DNA from: Mauremys mutica
Lineage: Eukaryota; Chordata; Testudines; Geoemydidae
NCBI RefSeq assembly: GCF_020497125.1
Contig: NC_059087.1
Span: 13,239,925 to 13,303,924 of the forward strand
Length of the DNA: 64,000 nucleotides
Direction: 5' to 3'
Part shown: positions 12,112 to 23,720 of the stretch, in pieces
Layout of the letters: each line of letters starts with the position of its first letter
How positions within the stretch are numbered: the first letter of the stretch is position 1
Program-made: the position numbers and the translations under genes
The notes under the pieces: model-generated
Database searches by the model: none
Seen by the model: the letters and a program-made list of their open reading frames with translations, nothing else
What the model was told of the DNA's origin: nothing

Positions 12112-12790
12112 GGTATATCTACACTGCAATCCAAGTGTAGACATTGGGTAGACATGCCCACGCTAGCACTGCTAAAAATAACAGCGTCAATGTAGCAACA
12201 CAGGCTTCAGCAATACAAGTCAGTACCCAGGGTATGTGTAGGAGGACAGGGAACCACGGAAGATTTTGTTACGGCCTAGCTTAGGCAGTTTCGCTTTCTC
12301 AGTGCCCGGTCATTGTAGGACACGGCATGCCAGTTCCAACCTGCCGTAACCGGCTGGAATTGCTGCGTGGCAAGCCCCATGGCTGTTGGCCAAGGGGGCG
12401 GCCCCGGAGGGTGGAAAGTCCCTATTGCATTATGTATGAGCTGGCTTGCTGCTGTTTATATAAATATGAGTATGATTTGTGCTTGCTTTTGGACTCCGTA
12501 CCAGGCCGAGCTCCAGGGCACTGGGTTCCCCGCCTCCGGGACAGCAACGCTTGGAGTCCCCATTGCGGGTGTGTCACTTTACCTTCATTAAAGCCAATAA
12601 CTCACAGTGTGTGTGGGCCTCGTTCTTGCAGAGCACCTTGGGAGGGCCTACGGCCTCCATAGAACCTAACAGTATGGGATGAGCATGTACACTGTATTGC
12701 TGAAGCCAGCGCCAGCTTACCTACACGGCTTTAGCAGTGGTGCTAGCATAGGCAAGTCTAGCCAGGTTGCAATCACACTTTGAATTGCAA
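12112..12790. mobile_element. Non-autonomous DNA transposon (MITE) of the 'GGTATATCTACACTGCA' type, split by an LTR
   Basis: The left part begins near CGGGTATATCTACACTGCAA; the right part (from 12677) ends near AGCCAGGTTGCAATCACACT. The two are separated by the solo LTR at 12237-12671. Inner blocks are mutually inverted (CACGCTAGCACTGC against GCAGTGGTGCTAGC; CTTCAGCAATACA against TGTATTGCTGAAG), so the original element was a fold-back. Outer ends are approximate. Confidence 0.6.
12237..12671 (+). mobile_element. Solo LTR of an endogenous retroelement
   Basis: A 435-base unit starts TGTAGGAGGACAGG, ends CCTAACA (TG...CA) and is flanked by the 5-base duplication GTATG (12232-12236 and 12672-12676). 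Inside are a TATA-like TTTATATAAATATGAG and a later CATTAAAGCC polyadenylation-like signal, so the orientation is +. No gag, pol or env sequence accompanies it, as expected after LTR-LTR recombination. The family was not identified. Confidence 0.8.
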
Positions 12791-12847
12791 TGTGCATGGA
12801 CAGCACCTAGAAGAACAGGGCACCAGTCTCATTTGGAGCCTGTAGGT

Positions 12848-13075
12848 CAGTGGTTCTCAAACTTTTGTATTGGTGACTCCTTTCACATACCAAGCCTCTG
12901 AGTGCAACCCCTCCTTATCAATTTAAAACACTTTTTTATATATTTAACACCATTATAAATGCTGGAGGCAAAGCGGGGTTTGGGGTGGAGGCTGACAGCT
13001 CTTGACCCCCCTTGTAATAACCTTGCGACCCCCGAGAGGTCCTGACCCCGGTTTGAGAACCCCTGCTGTAATACA
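12848..13075 (+). mobile_element. hAT-type non-autonomous transposon (GGTTCTCAAAC family)
   Basis: Ends CAGTGGTTCTCAAACTTTTG and CCGGTTTGAGAACCCCTG are inverted repeats. The flanks CTGTAGGT and CTGTAATA partly match, consistent with a decayed 8-base duplication. Same family, in opposite orientation, as 61282-61505. Confidence 0.8.
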
Positions 13076-13246
13076 ATTAAACAGAAAGCAATTATCATTC
13101 TATAAGAAAGCATTTTTGTGTATTTAAAATGCATATCATGCCTCTCTGTAGAAATACCAGTAAATTTCTCACTCGGGCTTAATCTCCATTGCAGGGGCAT
13201 AATTAATTTCTTCTGATAAATCATGCAGAGTCCTAGTTTGCGCACA

Positions 13247-13267
13247 CACGCACACACACACACACAA
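13247..13267 (+). repeat. CA microsatellite
   Basis: Interrupted CACACG/CACACA run of about 20 bases. Confidence 0.9.
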
Positions 13268-14937
13268 ATGTGACACTGACCCAGGAGCAATAAACACTAT
13301 TCCTCAATTATTGAGAAACGATCCTTATATAGTGGAATGTATCCTATACCTAACACACACCCTATATTTCAATCTTCTTATATAAAGGGACAAAACAACA
13401 TACAAGCTAAGCCAAATCTGGCTGACTGGCGTAAGACTGATACTATGTATCATTTAAATAGATGGGGAAAGTTGCCGGTTAGTTCAGACAGCTACAGCTC
13501 TGAGAAACAATATTTCTCTTAACAAAGAGCTATCTACCCACTGCTGATATAGTAAATGTGCTATTCTTTCCTGGTGCTCTCAGAACTGAAGGCAATAATA
13601 AATAGCCTGAAGCATAAGAACAATTTTTGTCAAAACTCTGGGAGTTGGCACCTCATCTCATCTGCCACAGAAATAGATTCACACACTGAGAATTAGGATA
13701 CATTTTTGATGTGCTACATTGGAAAAATACCCAGAGATCTTTGATTGCATTTTGTGCCGTGGTCATGGAGATGGTTTCCTGTGCACCACTTGGTGAATTC
13801 AGACCAATAATTATCTTTATTTGTTAATTTACACTGTTTGAAGACAAACCTGAACCCTATATTAATAAGATTATGCCTTACACTAAGGATATATCTATAA
13901 ATACTCTCGAGGGTTAACAGATGACTAATAGATATAATAAGAAGTCAAAGACATGAGTAATATGTATTATAGATGTTATAAGCAAATCAATAGAAGCTGC
14001 TATAGATTGTTATAAACCAACAGGTCAAAAATCTGCAAGAGTTGACTATTTACTTTTAAATCATCTATTACTCATTTAACCCTTTAAGCTATTTCTAAGT
14101 GGACAACTTAATATAAAATGTGACCAAAACATTGTTAAATAGTAAGCTATTTCTTGATGTTAGCAATGAGAAAGCAGCATCCTATTTTGGGGGCAGGGTC
14201 AGTTTGGATAATACAGCTGAAAATAAAGAGGCAGGGGGTTCCCACCCCGGCCTCCCAAGGAGAGCCTGAAATACTAGCCTGAGGTTTATGCTCCTGGGTC
14301 AGTGTCAATGGTGTGGAGCAGAAGCTGTTTAGAACTGAGGAATGTCTTTGAGGAAAATGGGGCAGCAAGACATCCTCCTCTTTATCACAGTCCCACCTGG
14401 GCACATTACAAGTTCTCATTCCACTTCCTTGCCCTCTTCGGTCTCATTTTTGCCCTTGTCTGCTGCACAAACATACAATTTTGGGACCAACTGTCCCTTA
14501 TCCCCTCAAATGACATGGAGGACTGGTCACAGGAAGGTGAGGCAGTCACTTAGCATAGCTTGAGGCAATCACATTTAATCTTAGGCCTCATTAAAATATA
14601 CCCCCCCGCCCCTTTTAGGAGACTTGGCTTCTAGTTGCATTATTGCTTTTGTATTACAGAGGTGTTGCTCATATCATGACATAGAACCTTTGGGGCATTT
14701 GGTGCTATTCTCAGTGGTATCTGCATATTGAACACTGCAATTTTGGACTCAACCGTGGCATCCCTCACTCAAGTAAATAATCCCTTGGATGCAGGACTAG
14801 GTCCCTATTCATACTATAGCTTCGTGTTACTATCAATTCACCCGCCTTGCAGTGGAAGAACACTGAAATAAAGAGGTTTTTCCCTGAATAAGGGCTCCAA
14901 GATTGGGCAAACAGAAGCTGTAACCAGCCAACATTTT
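13268..14937. other. Intergenic, nothing recognised
   Basis: AT-rich sequence. Small ORFs around 14147-14563 overlap on both strands and have no recognisable domain. Confidence 0.55.
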
Positions 14938-15352
14938 CATAGACTCAAAGTATCTAGTCTGTCTTCCTCTGTATCACAGGACATTAAATGTCACTCAGTT
15001 AGCCCAGAATTAAGCCCAATAATTTACATGTGGCTCAGGTATGTCTTCCAGAAAGGCATCCATGCTTGATCTGAAGGCACCAAGAGATAGAGAATCCACC
15101 ACTTCCCTTGGTAGTTTGGTTCAGTGGGTAATCCTCCTCAAGGTTAAAAATTTGTGCGTAACTTCTAATTTGAATTTGTCTGATTTCAGCTTCCAGCCAC
15201 TGGTTCTTATTCTGCCCCTCTTTGTTAGATTAGAGAGTCCTTTAGTTGTCCGTATTTTTCTCCCCCTGGGAAGGTATTTATACACTATAATTAAGTCACC
15301 TCTGAATCTTTTTTTTTTTTTGATAAGCTGAGCAGACTGAACTCTAACAGCT
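14938..15352 (-). mobile_element. CR1/L3-type LINE 3' fragment
   Basis: Read in reverse, it carries the CR1 3' region: AGTTCAGTCTGCTCAGCTTA, then GGTGACTTAATTATAGTGTA and ACCAAGGGAAGTGGTGGATT, in the order used by CR1-family ORF2 C-termini and tails. Typical 5'-truncated copy, quite diverged. Confidence 0.75.
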
Positions 15353-17042
15353 CCAGTTACATTTGGAACCATAGCTATATAATTCCAAAATTGGGGGGCA
15401 GGGGGAAATATACTAGAGTTTGGGAAATTTAAAAAATAATTGATTTCATCCAACTAGTAAGTGTGCAGGGCAACCCTCCAACACCGCTTCTTTCATTATT
15501 GGAAATGAAAAGGTACCAACTGGGGAGAGAGTGATTGAAAAGATCCTGCCTAAAGCTGGTAGTTTTCTTTCACAGATGTGAATCTGAGACTTTAATTAAT
15601 CATCCTTCCAAGAAAGCAACATTGGAATGGTGCCATTTACCAGCAATCAGCTGCACATGCAACCAGTAGCAGCAATTTCAGTGAGACCATTAGTTCTGTA
15701 GGCAGGTGAAAAGCCATCCAGACACACAGAGTGGGTCTCCAAATAGTCCACCGTTTCTCATTGTTAAATCTCAGTGTTTGGATAAGTACCGTTACGCACA
15801 AAGGAACTTTGAAGGGAACTACATTGTTCGCTGAAGGCAATGGCGGATTGGAGACCTTCTCCATGTTAAATAATCACAGGGGTTAGATATAGGAACAGTA
15901 TGAGCTCTGCTATTGTATTTGTATTATGAATTGTGGGGAGAGATTCACCCATGTTCATGGGGCCAGCACAAGGCCACTTCTCTCTTTCAAACTCTATTTC
16001 TAGGGCTTGTGCCAGGTCTCTGCAAAAGCATGAATCACACGTTTGGATGAATGAACTGAGATGTAACCTTCTGTTGGCACACTTACTAGCTGGCACACTC
16101 TTTAGTTCCCTAAGCACTTTTCTATATTTTTCCCTCCAAAAGTTTGGAATTCTACAGCTATGGTTACAAATGTAGCTGGAGCTGTTAAAGAGTTTAATTT
16201 GTTTTGTTTATCAACAAGATGAGAGGTAATTTAATTATAGCAGGTAAAGTTGGCCATCATTTGCCTAGCTTGTTGATACTCGACACTTTAGTCCATGTTT
16301 CAAAATCTGTCTTTCACATGTGTTGCATGCAAAAGGCAAGTTTTCCTTAGCAATGAGTCTCTTTCACTTTGAGTTATCAAAAAGAGAAGCTCTCAGCAAT
16401 GCAAGAGCCTTAAGGGAAAAAAATTTAACTGTGAAATAGATTTAATTTTTAAAATTAAAATTTTAACGAATCTAGGCCAAAAGGCCTATTGACTTCATTT
16501 GGGAATGAGACCAAGCCCTACAATTGGCTAAGCTCCCCCTCTCTCCCCCCCCTTTTTTTTTTGTTCTTTGGGCAGAAGGTAGGAATTTTAAATAATTAAT
16601 TCAAGAGTAAACCTTTTGCTTAAAATAAGTTTGAAAGCCATCACTGAGATTAACAGAAAAAGAGCCACAGTATTTGCATAGTAAATATTTTATGGTGGTG
16701 ATTTAATACACAATCATAAGCTGGTTGAACTTTTATATTCACTCCAGTCCTTAAATTTGTGCTACTTTGAAAGCAATGTATCACAAAGTGTGACATTATT
16801 AACTGAAGAATAAACATGGAGGCTCAGGTGGCAAGTGGGAGGTCAAGCAACAACAAAGGACAGAATATAAATTCAAAACTTTGTTTAAAAAAATTTAAAA
16901 AAAATCAAGGAAATGATTTTTCCTGATGAAAGCATAAAATACATTTTTCACAAAAGAAAAAAAGTGTTAAATTTTGTTTATAACAATCAGTGAAACTTCA
17001 TCTATTGGTTTAAAAAGCACAAACTGCACAGACAAAGCTTCA
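15353..17042. other. Intergenic, nothing recognised
   Basis: AT-rich unique-looking sequence. Overlapping short ORFs at 15.6-16.2 kb have no recognisable domain. Confidence 0.55.
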
Positions 17043-17050
17043 GCAACATT

Positions 17051-17335
17051 CAGGGCCAGCTCCAGACCCCAGCGCGCCAAGCACGCGCTTGGGGCGGCAT
17101 TTTGCTGGGAGGGCGGCAGGCGGCGCCGGTGGACCTCCCGCAGGCATGACTGCGGAGGGGCCGCTGGTCCCGCGGCTCCGGCGGACCTCCCGCAGACGTG
17201 CCTGTGGAGGGGCCGCTGGTCCCGTGGCTCCAGTGGAGCATCCGCAGGCAGTGGAGCATCCGCCAGAGCGCCCCGCACAGCGCACCGCCCTGCTTGGGGC
17301 GGCGGAATTCCTAGAGCCGCCCCTGGCAACATTTT
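17051..17335. mobile_element. hAT-type GC-rich non-autonomous transposon with perfect 8-base target duplication
   Basis: A 285-base element starts CAGGGCCAGCTCCAG and ends GAGCCGCCCCTG, flanked by GCAACATT on both sides (17043-17050 and 17336-17343). Near both ends are inverted copies of a CTTGGGGCGGC block. Very GC-rich in an AT-rich neighbourhood, so it produces long but meaningless ORFs on both strands. Confidence 0.88.
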
Positions 17336-17343
17336 TAATATTC

Positions 17344-18394
17344 TAAATAGACGCTACTTTTTTAATCTCTGAACTGCCCCCGTTTTTTTAGACTAACTCA
17401 AATTTCATGAGCTTCAGAGTCTCCAAAATAGAGGATCTCTGCATTTTCACAGAGGCACAAAACTCTCTGTAATAGTCCTTTGTTTATGTGATTAAGTTGT
17501 TGATCCGATGAGTTGACAATCATAGTTCCCTGTATATCCATGAATACTAACATACTGGTTAGAGGTAGATGAACATGCACCTTAAAGCCTCAAAACTTCG
17601 CATTATATCAGAACCAGTCAATGTATAGAGACAAAAAATTCTCAAATACTAAAAGCTGTTCTTTCCTGCACTTCGCTGTTGAGGTGGTTTTTTTGTTTTT
17701 TTTTTAAATTGTATCATTCTGCTTATGAACTTTGTTATGCTTTTAAAAATATTTTGAAGAGTCCATTATAATAAAAAGCAGATTACCTGGAATATGCGTG
17801 CTAGTTAAACAACAGGAGAAGTTGGTTAGAATTAAAGCATTTCACATCCCCATCAATGTTAATGGTGTGGTAGACAAGCAAGCAAGGAAATCTAATTCAC
17901 CCACATAATTTAGTCAGTTTCTGAACTAAGGAAATTTGCGGTCCTGAAATAGGGAGCAGTCAGGCTGTTTTTCAAAGCCAATTTAATTTTAAATGTTGAA
18001 TGCGGGGGGAACAAATAGACTGCACGACACTCTACCAGAAATGAAAAACAGTGGCAAGCTGTTAAATGCATAACCTTGTGACCCAGAAGAAAGCATTTCT
18101 TGAATGGTTTTATTCCTTTTGCGGTTTTGATTGCATTCTAGCTCTAGTAAGGGGAAAGCTTTATTCTTTTAAAAAGTTAAACCACCTTGATTCCTTGATG
18201 CAGAGAAAACATATTGGACTAATAGTATTTTCTCCATAGTGCAGACTACATTGACATGTCATCCTTTGGAGCACAGAAACTGGATTTTTAAAAATCTGTA
18301 GTTTAAAGATAATACGTTTCACCTAAAGAAGAAAAAGAAAAGGGTAATCCATAGTTTTGTCTAGATCTTCTGCCTTTCTCCCTCCTTCAATAAA
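17344..18394. other. Intergenic, nothing recognised
   Basis: AT-rich sequence without recognised features. Confidence 0.55.
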
Positions 18395-18742
18395 GCCACA
18401 ATCTTTGATAGCTGCTTTCAACTACCTGAAAGGGGGTTCCAAAGAGGATGGATCTAGACTGTTCTCAGTGTTAGAAGATGACAGAACAAGGAGTAATGGT
18501 CTCAGGTTGCAGTGGGGGAGGTTTAAGTTGGATATTAGGAAAAACTTTTTCACTAGGAGGGTGGCGAAGCATTGGAATGGGTTACCTAGGGAGGTGGTGG
18601 AATCTCCTTCCTTGGAGGTTTTTAAGGTCAGGCTTGACAAAGCCCTGGCTGGGATGATTTAGTTGGGGATTGGTCCTGCTTTGAGCAGGGGGGTGGATTA
18701 GATGACCTCCTGAGGTCCCTTCCAAGCCCGATATTCTATGAT
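18395..18742 (+). mobile_element. CR1 LINE 3' fragment with C-terminal ORF2 remnant
   Basis: The + frame 18357-18662 retains a CR1-like C-terminus ([20 protein letters not shown], then [15 protein letters not shown] and [14 protein letters not shown]). It is followed by the 3' tail GATGACCTCCTGAGGTCCCT and ATATTCTATGATTC. It is 5'-truncated, and the reading frame through the C-terminus is intact, which suggests a younger copy than 14938-15352. Confidence 0.9.
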
Positions 18743-19914
18743 TCAGATATTTTCTAAGGTGCTGGATTTTTGTAGCTGGTGTAACAATAAACCTCCCTGC
18801 CTCCATATAGGAGGCTGGTAAATATTTCCTTGCCCTACCCTTGTAATGAAGGTGTTCTGTGACAGGGGCTTGGGAAGGATGTTATCAAAAAAGGGCAAGA
18901 GGTTGAATGTTTATGTTAAATGTTAGTTTTTAACTAAAATGTTTTTTCCAGTGGGAAGCTCACAGCAAACAGTGTCTTTTGAACCTCTACTGATTCAGGC
19001 TAAGATGAGGAAATACTGTCTTTTTCTGTACCTTCTAGAAAGTGCCATTAAATTGCATCAGTGTTTCTCATAGCAATGCTCTTTCAAACCCTGATGTTAC
19101 TAGTTATTAACTATTGTATTTGGCGTCACATTTTTCTGGAAATCCAGCCAAGTTTTTTATGTAGCCAATTAAAAATAATTTTGCTATAAAGGATTTTTTA
19201 TTGAATATGTATGTGAATAACTGGGGAAAAGAAATGGTCTAGGTAATTCTAGACTAAACAAAGCTCTGTCCTATGAAAAGTGAGCATCTTGTTCCCAATG
19301 ATATACAGAATATGCATAATGAATGTGGGGCTCAGTTTGCTAAATTGGATCTTTTGCTAATAGCGCAAACCGTAAAAGTTTCCCAATTAACTTCAGAGGG
19401 AACAAAACACGAGTTTCGAACTTTATGATGTTACTCCAAGTCTAATTTGCAAATCCGAAGGGAAGCAAAATGGCACTTGCTGGTCTACCTGAGTAGAAAA
19501 AAAAACCTGTGTTGCAAAGTCTTCATTCATTCTGTGCTATATCTAGTAAACTAATTACAACACAGGCTGTATATTAACTGCTGTGCCATTGTACATCACA
19601 GAAGTAGCACACACATAGCCTCATGAATGTACATTTATTACTTATCTGTTCACTGGAAGACATGCAACATCCTGGGTTTTTAGTATGCAAAAAGAGGCAT
19701 CACAGAAGGAACTAAACCAGCATGGAGATTTCTGAGTTCTTGAGTACTTGGGCAATATCGCCCTGCAGAAGTGAGCCTTCTGCTAGTGATGAAACTGAGC
19801 TTCATTAGTATTTAGCAGATTTTCTCCTATACCTTTGCAAAGAACATTAAGGCATCAGCAGTACAGATCTTTTTAGCACCCTGCTCTTCTAGCACCTGAA
19901 TTGCATCCGTCTTC
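18743..19914. other. Intergenic, nothing recognised
   Basis: AT-rich sequence without recognised features. Confidence 0.55.
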
Positions 19915-20175
19915 AAAGGACTGATCTACACAGCCTACAGCAGGAAGTCTCAGAGGCTGGGGCGACAGACTTGGGGCTTGCGGAACTCACACTAAGGCAT
20001 TAAAAAACCAGCTGTGTAGATGTGGCAGCTAGAGGGAGAGATGGGCTTCACAGCTCAAGCCCAAATGTTTATGCACCTATTTTTAGCACTGTAGCACAAG
20101 CCCGAGTCTGTCGGCCTGGGCTGTATGCTTCACTGCAGCAGGCTGACTCCTGTGTAGACATACTCGAAGGGCACT
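19915..20175. mobile_element. MITE-like element ('CTACACAG...TGTGTAGACATAC')
   Basis: The start GGACTGATCTACACAGCCTA and the end TCCTGTGTAGACATACTCGA are inverted relatives of the ends at 12112 and 29771. An internal block, AGCTGTGTAGATGTGGCAGC, repeats the terminal motif. Boundaries are approximate. Confidence 0.55.
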
Positions 20176-20243
20176 GTAACAGATTTGCATATGCATCGTA
20201 CTCCATTTATTTGATTTAATTGAGCTGTTCCGCCCCTGTATTG

Positions 20244-20307
20244 TATCAGAGGGGTAGCCGTGTTAGTCTGGATCTGTAAAAGCGGCAAAGAGTCCTGTGG
20301 CACCTTA
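20244..20307 (+). mobile_element. 64-base turtle-type tRNA SINE head with 16-base target duplication
   Basis: Begins TATCAGAGGGGTAGCCGTGT, includes the B-box-like GTTAGTCTGGATCTG and stops at TGTGGCACCTTA. It is flanked by TTCCGCCCCTGTATTG (20228-20243) and TTCCGTCCCTGTATTG (20308-20323), differing by one base. The rest of the SINE body and its 3' tail are absent, although the duplications show this is a complete insertion. Confidence 0.85.
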
Positions 20308-20323
20308 TTCCGTCCCTGTATTG

Positions 20324-22154
20324 ACATGACTAAGCCCAACTGTCCTTTTCCTGATATCAGTTTAAAGGAATTAAAAAGGTTTTTTCCCCGCTGGCAAGGA
20401 ACTCTGTGGGCTTGGAGCATCCTCAGTGCAGATGGAATATTCAGACAGTTTTCCTGACAGCTTTTAATGAACCTCTGAGTATGTGCAAACTTTTCAGAGT
20501 CTTTAATGATGCCCAATTTGGGTGAATTTTCATGGGCACAACAAAAGGCACCTCCCTGACTCCAGCGTGATGCCCTTGCCAAATTTCAAGTCCTAATTCA
20601 AAAGCATAGAGGTATTATAGCTTCTCAGTGAAACAGTTGTGTTTTTTTAAACATTGACAGGACATTTTTCTCTATGCTCTTTCTCAAAAGTGTCTGAAGG
20701 ATTTTTGCTGAAGCTTTAAAAAAAATCAGCCTCAATAGTTAGTTTGGCAAAGTTATAAGCAACTAACAACAATCTTAATATGGAAAGTGTTAGGTGACCA
20801 TAATAATAGGCATTACAGACCCATCTGCCTATGATGAATAGAAGTTTTAGGAATTTGGGTCATATTTAGAAGTCCACACTCAAATTTTATTCAGCCTTCT
20901 CTGAAGCAAAACTCACTGAAATCTAAGAGTAAAGGACTACATAAAACCTGAGTAAGAACTTCAGGATTTAAGCCCATAAGAGGGTAGGATTTTTTTCCCC
21001 CATAGAACAATTTCACTCTAACAAAAATCACAACTGAAATTGATTGACCTGATTTGGGACGTTCATGCTAGTTCACTATCAATGGATTTCAATTATATCT
21101 GAGTTTACTCTAAGTGGACTCCACTGCATTTGACTAATGGAGTAATTTGGTGAATACTCACTGGTATAAGACACTGAATGCTACAGCATATAAAAGCACA
21201 TTTTTCTGTTGTGTAAGTGATTTGGTCTCAGCGTACATAGCATATGCAAGAAAAATATGGCAACTAGTGAGGGAAAAATGAAAAAAAAATTCTGCAATGC
21301 ATTAAGGACAAGAAACAAAAGGATCTTCTTATACAAGACTAATTGAAAATGCAAATTGGAGTTCACGGCTGAGTGGATGAAATGCTACTGATTTTCTGTG
21401 TCTAACAGAACACCAGGAAAGAATAAGCTGATCAGGCCTCAAACAGTAATGGGAATTACCATATGAGTGGAAAGTACAGAGTGGAGTCACTAGATTTTTG
21501 GCAGCCTGAATTTTAAGACTCATAACTGAGAGGATCTTCCTTTTTGGAGAACAACGTGCATTTTCCAAAGTTTTATGCTCACTGAAAGTCACTGATGGAA
21601 TTGGCAGTAAAAATAATGAAGAGAAGGGATCTTGGGGGAAAGCTGCACCAAGAACAAGAGACTCTGTAGGTGGAGGTTAGCAGAGCAATTCTTCACATGT
21701 GAGCCAAGACAGCAAGAAACCTTTCATGAGGATGAAATTTTAATGTAGCTACTCACATAAGGAATATATATATTTGAGAAATGGTTTTCAGAGCCAAGTC
21801 CTAGCAAATGGGAACTCAAAATTCCTTGCTTTTCCAGATAAAAATATTGGTGCAAACAGCTGTTTATATAAAGAGAACCTGATAACCTTTGCTTGTTGCA
21901 TTAGAGAAAAAACATATTATGCTTACCTTTCTATAAACCTAATTGTTCTGAACTGTAATAACTATATAGCAGCCCAGAAGACTATTGAACATGGAGCTGA
22001 GAAATAAAGAGCTCAGGACTCTACAGTAGTCTTTTGATGTGGCCTCAGAGGTTTGGACTGCTTAGGAACAAATATAATTAAGAAGGTGCTATTAGGCTTC
22101 TCCTAGCCAGAGCTCAGTTATCATAATTATCCAGACGTTAACTCCCAAGCTCAC
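20324..22154. other. Intergenic, nothing recognised
   Basis: AT-rich sequence. The 150-codon reverse ORF at 20130-20582 crosses the SINE and its flanks and is a chance frame. Confidence 0.55.
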
Positions 22155-22440
22155 ATTTAGAGCTTGTATACACTTGAAATGCTGTAGCGCTTCAGTGTAG
22201 ACACAACCTACACTGACGGGAGGGGTTCTCCTGTTGGCATAGGTAATCTGTGGCCATGTCTATATGTAAAGCACTGTAGCTGCACCAATACAGCTACACT
22301 AGTGCACTGCATCTGGGGAAGACACTCTATGCCGACAGGTGAGAGCTCTCCCATGGGCATAATAAAACCACCTCCAAGATCAGAAGAAGCTATATCAATG
22401 GGAGACGCTCTCCCGCTGACATCTGAAGGGGAAAGTGGAA
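22155..22440. mobile_element. MITE-like element
   Basis: Contains GAGCTTGTATACACTTGAAA, AGTGTAGACACAACCTACAC and GGCCATGTCTATATGTAAAG, with GGGAGACGCTCTCCC and GAGAGCTCTCCC palindromes. This pattern resembles the abundant reptile elements that begin TTGTCTACAC. No clear target duplication. Confidence 0.45.
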
Positions 22441-23179
22441 AGATCTCTCGGAAAGTATTTGGGGAAATATGAGAGTCCTGCAGAGCTAGTCAACCCTCAA
22501 CATGTCATCTTCTTATGGTAAGCATGACAGGGAGGCTGGAGATCCTGAACAGGGCAGCTACAAAGAGCACTGGGGAAATTTGAGCACTTTTCAGTGAACA
22601 CTAGCCAAGTTCCGGCTTCATGTCAAAGCAGGCAAGTTTCACCTGCTTTTTGTTCACTGAACATTTCATAAAGCCTTACCTATCCAGATCTCTTTAAATG
22701 CCACTTGTAATGAGACGGCAGAAATAGCCTGTACTTCAGCAACTCCAGCACAACATATTCCTCCAAGAACAATAATAACCCGAGGACATATCCTCCAGTA
22801 GAATTATAGCTTCATATGCATAGCAGTTAACTAGCTTTCATAAAAGGAGGGCAACTAGTGTTTTCACACATAATTATCAGATCTGTGAAAGAGGAGTTGA
22901 AATCATTATAATATAGAAACCAAGCAAAGCAGCCTTCTAATGAGCTTTGGCTGGAAGTCAATGCAATTGTTGTGAAAACCAGGTAATGTGACCTGGAGGT
23001 AACTTCCAACAGAGAACCTGAGCAACGGAGTTCATATTGCTTGGAAATCTGCAATAAGTTAGTTTGGAAGACAACAGGAACCATAATAATCCAGCAGTAA
23101 ATCAGATGCATAAATCAATGTTAAAAGTCCCAGAAATAAGTAACTTTTCTTGAGATTGTGAAATCTTCACTTTATGGGT
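22441..23179. other. Intergenic, nothing recognised
   Basis: AT-rich sequence without recognised features. Confidence 0.5.
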
Positions 23180-23720
23180 AAGTGAAATAATAATTTGGAT
23201 TGTATATCGCAGCTTTCATCTCAGGATCTCAAAACATGTGGTAAAGATGGCTCATTATTTCCATTTTATAGATGAGGGACTGAGGCATAGAGAGGCTAAG
23301 GGCTAATTCTTCTAGCCTGTCCACATGAAAGGTTTTCAGCAGTGGTGAACATCCATAATTGCTATTGAAGACTACTGGAGCCAGGTATTTGTACTCAGCT
23401 TCTCTGAAAGTCAGTCACTACGAGTCTCAAACTGGGCACCCAGAAACTAAAGAAACACAAAATTCAATGGACAATCTAGATAGATTTAGCTCTTCACCTC
23501 TCTCTGCCTCCACCTGTAAAATGGGAATAATAATTGAAGTAAATATCAGGTACTTTTCCAATTAGAGTCAACACCCAGTCCCCCTTTATCATAGGTTTTG
23601 AGATCCTCTGACGGCATTAGCGGAGACTTTTGAAAATTTAGGCCTGTGACACCTCCCACAGGTCACACTGAATCAGTGGTGGAGTCAGAAAGAGAACCCT
23701 GCTCAAACTTGTGGATCATA
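23180..23720 (-). repeat. MIR-like SINE relic, broken
   Basis: Reverse MIR block with TTTTATAGATGAGGGACTGA and GGCATAGAGAGGCTAAG at 23265-23301. It may continue at about 23655 with CAGGTCACACTGAATCAGTG. A forward MIR tail (CTGTAAAATGGGAATAATAA) lies between, so at least two relics overlap here. Confidence 0.6.

Noticed and set aside
16967..17372. Overlapping 121- and 132-codon ORFs on both strands
   Set aside because: Produced by the GC-rich hAT element at 17051-17335.
20130..20582. 150-codon reverse ORF
   Set aside because: Spans a SINE insertion and both target duplications, so it cannot be an old conserved frame.
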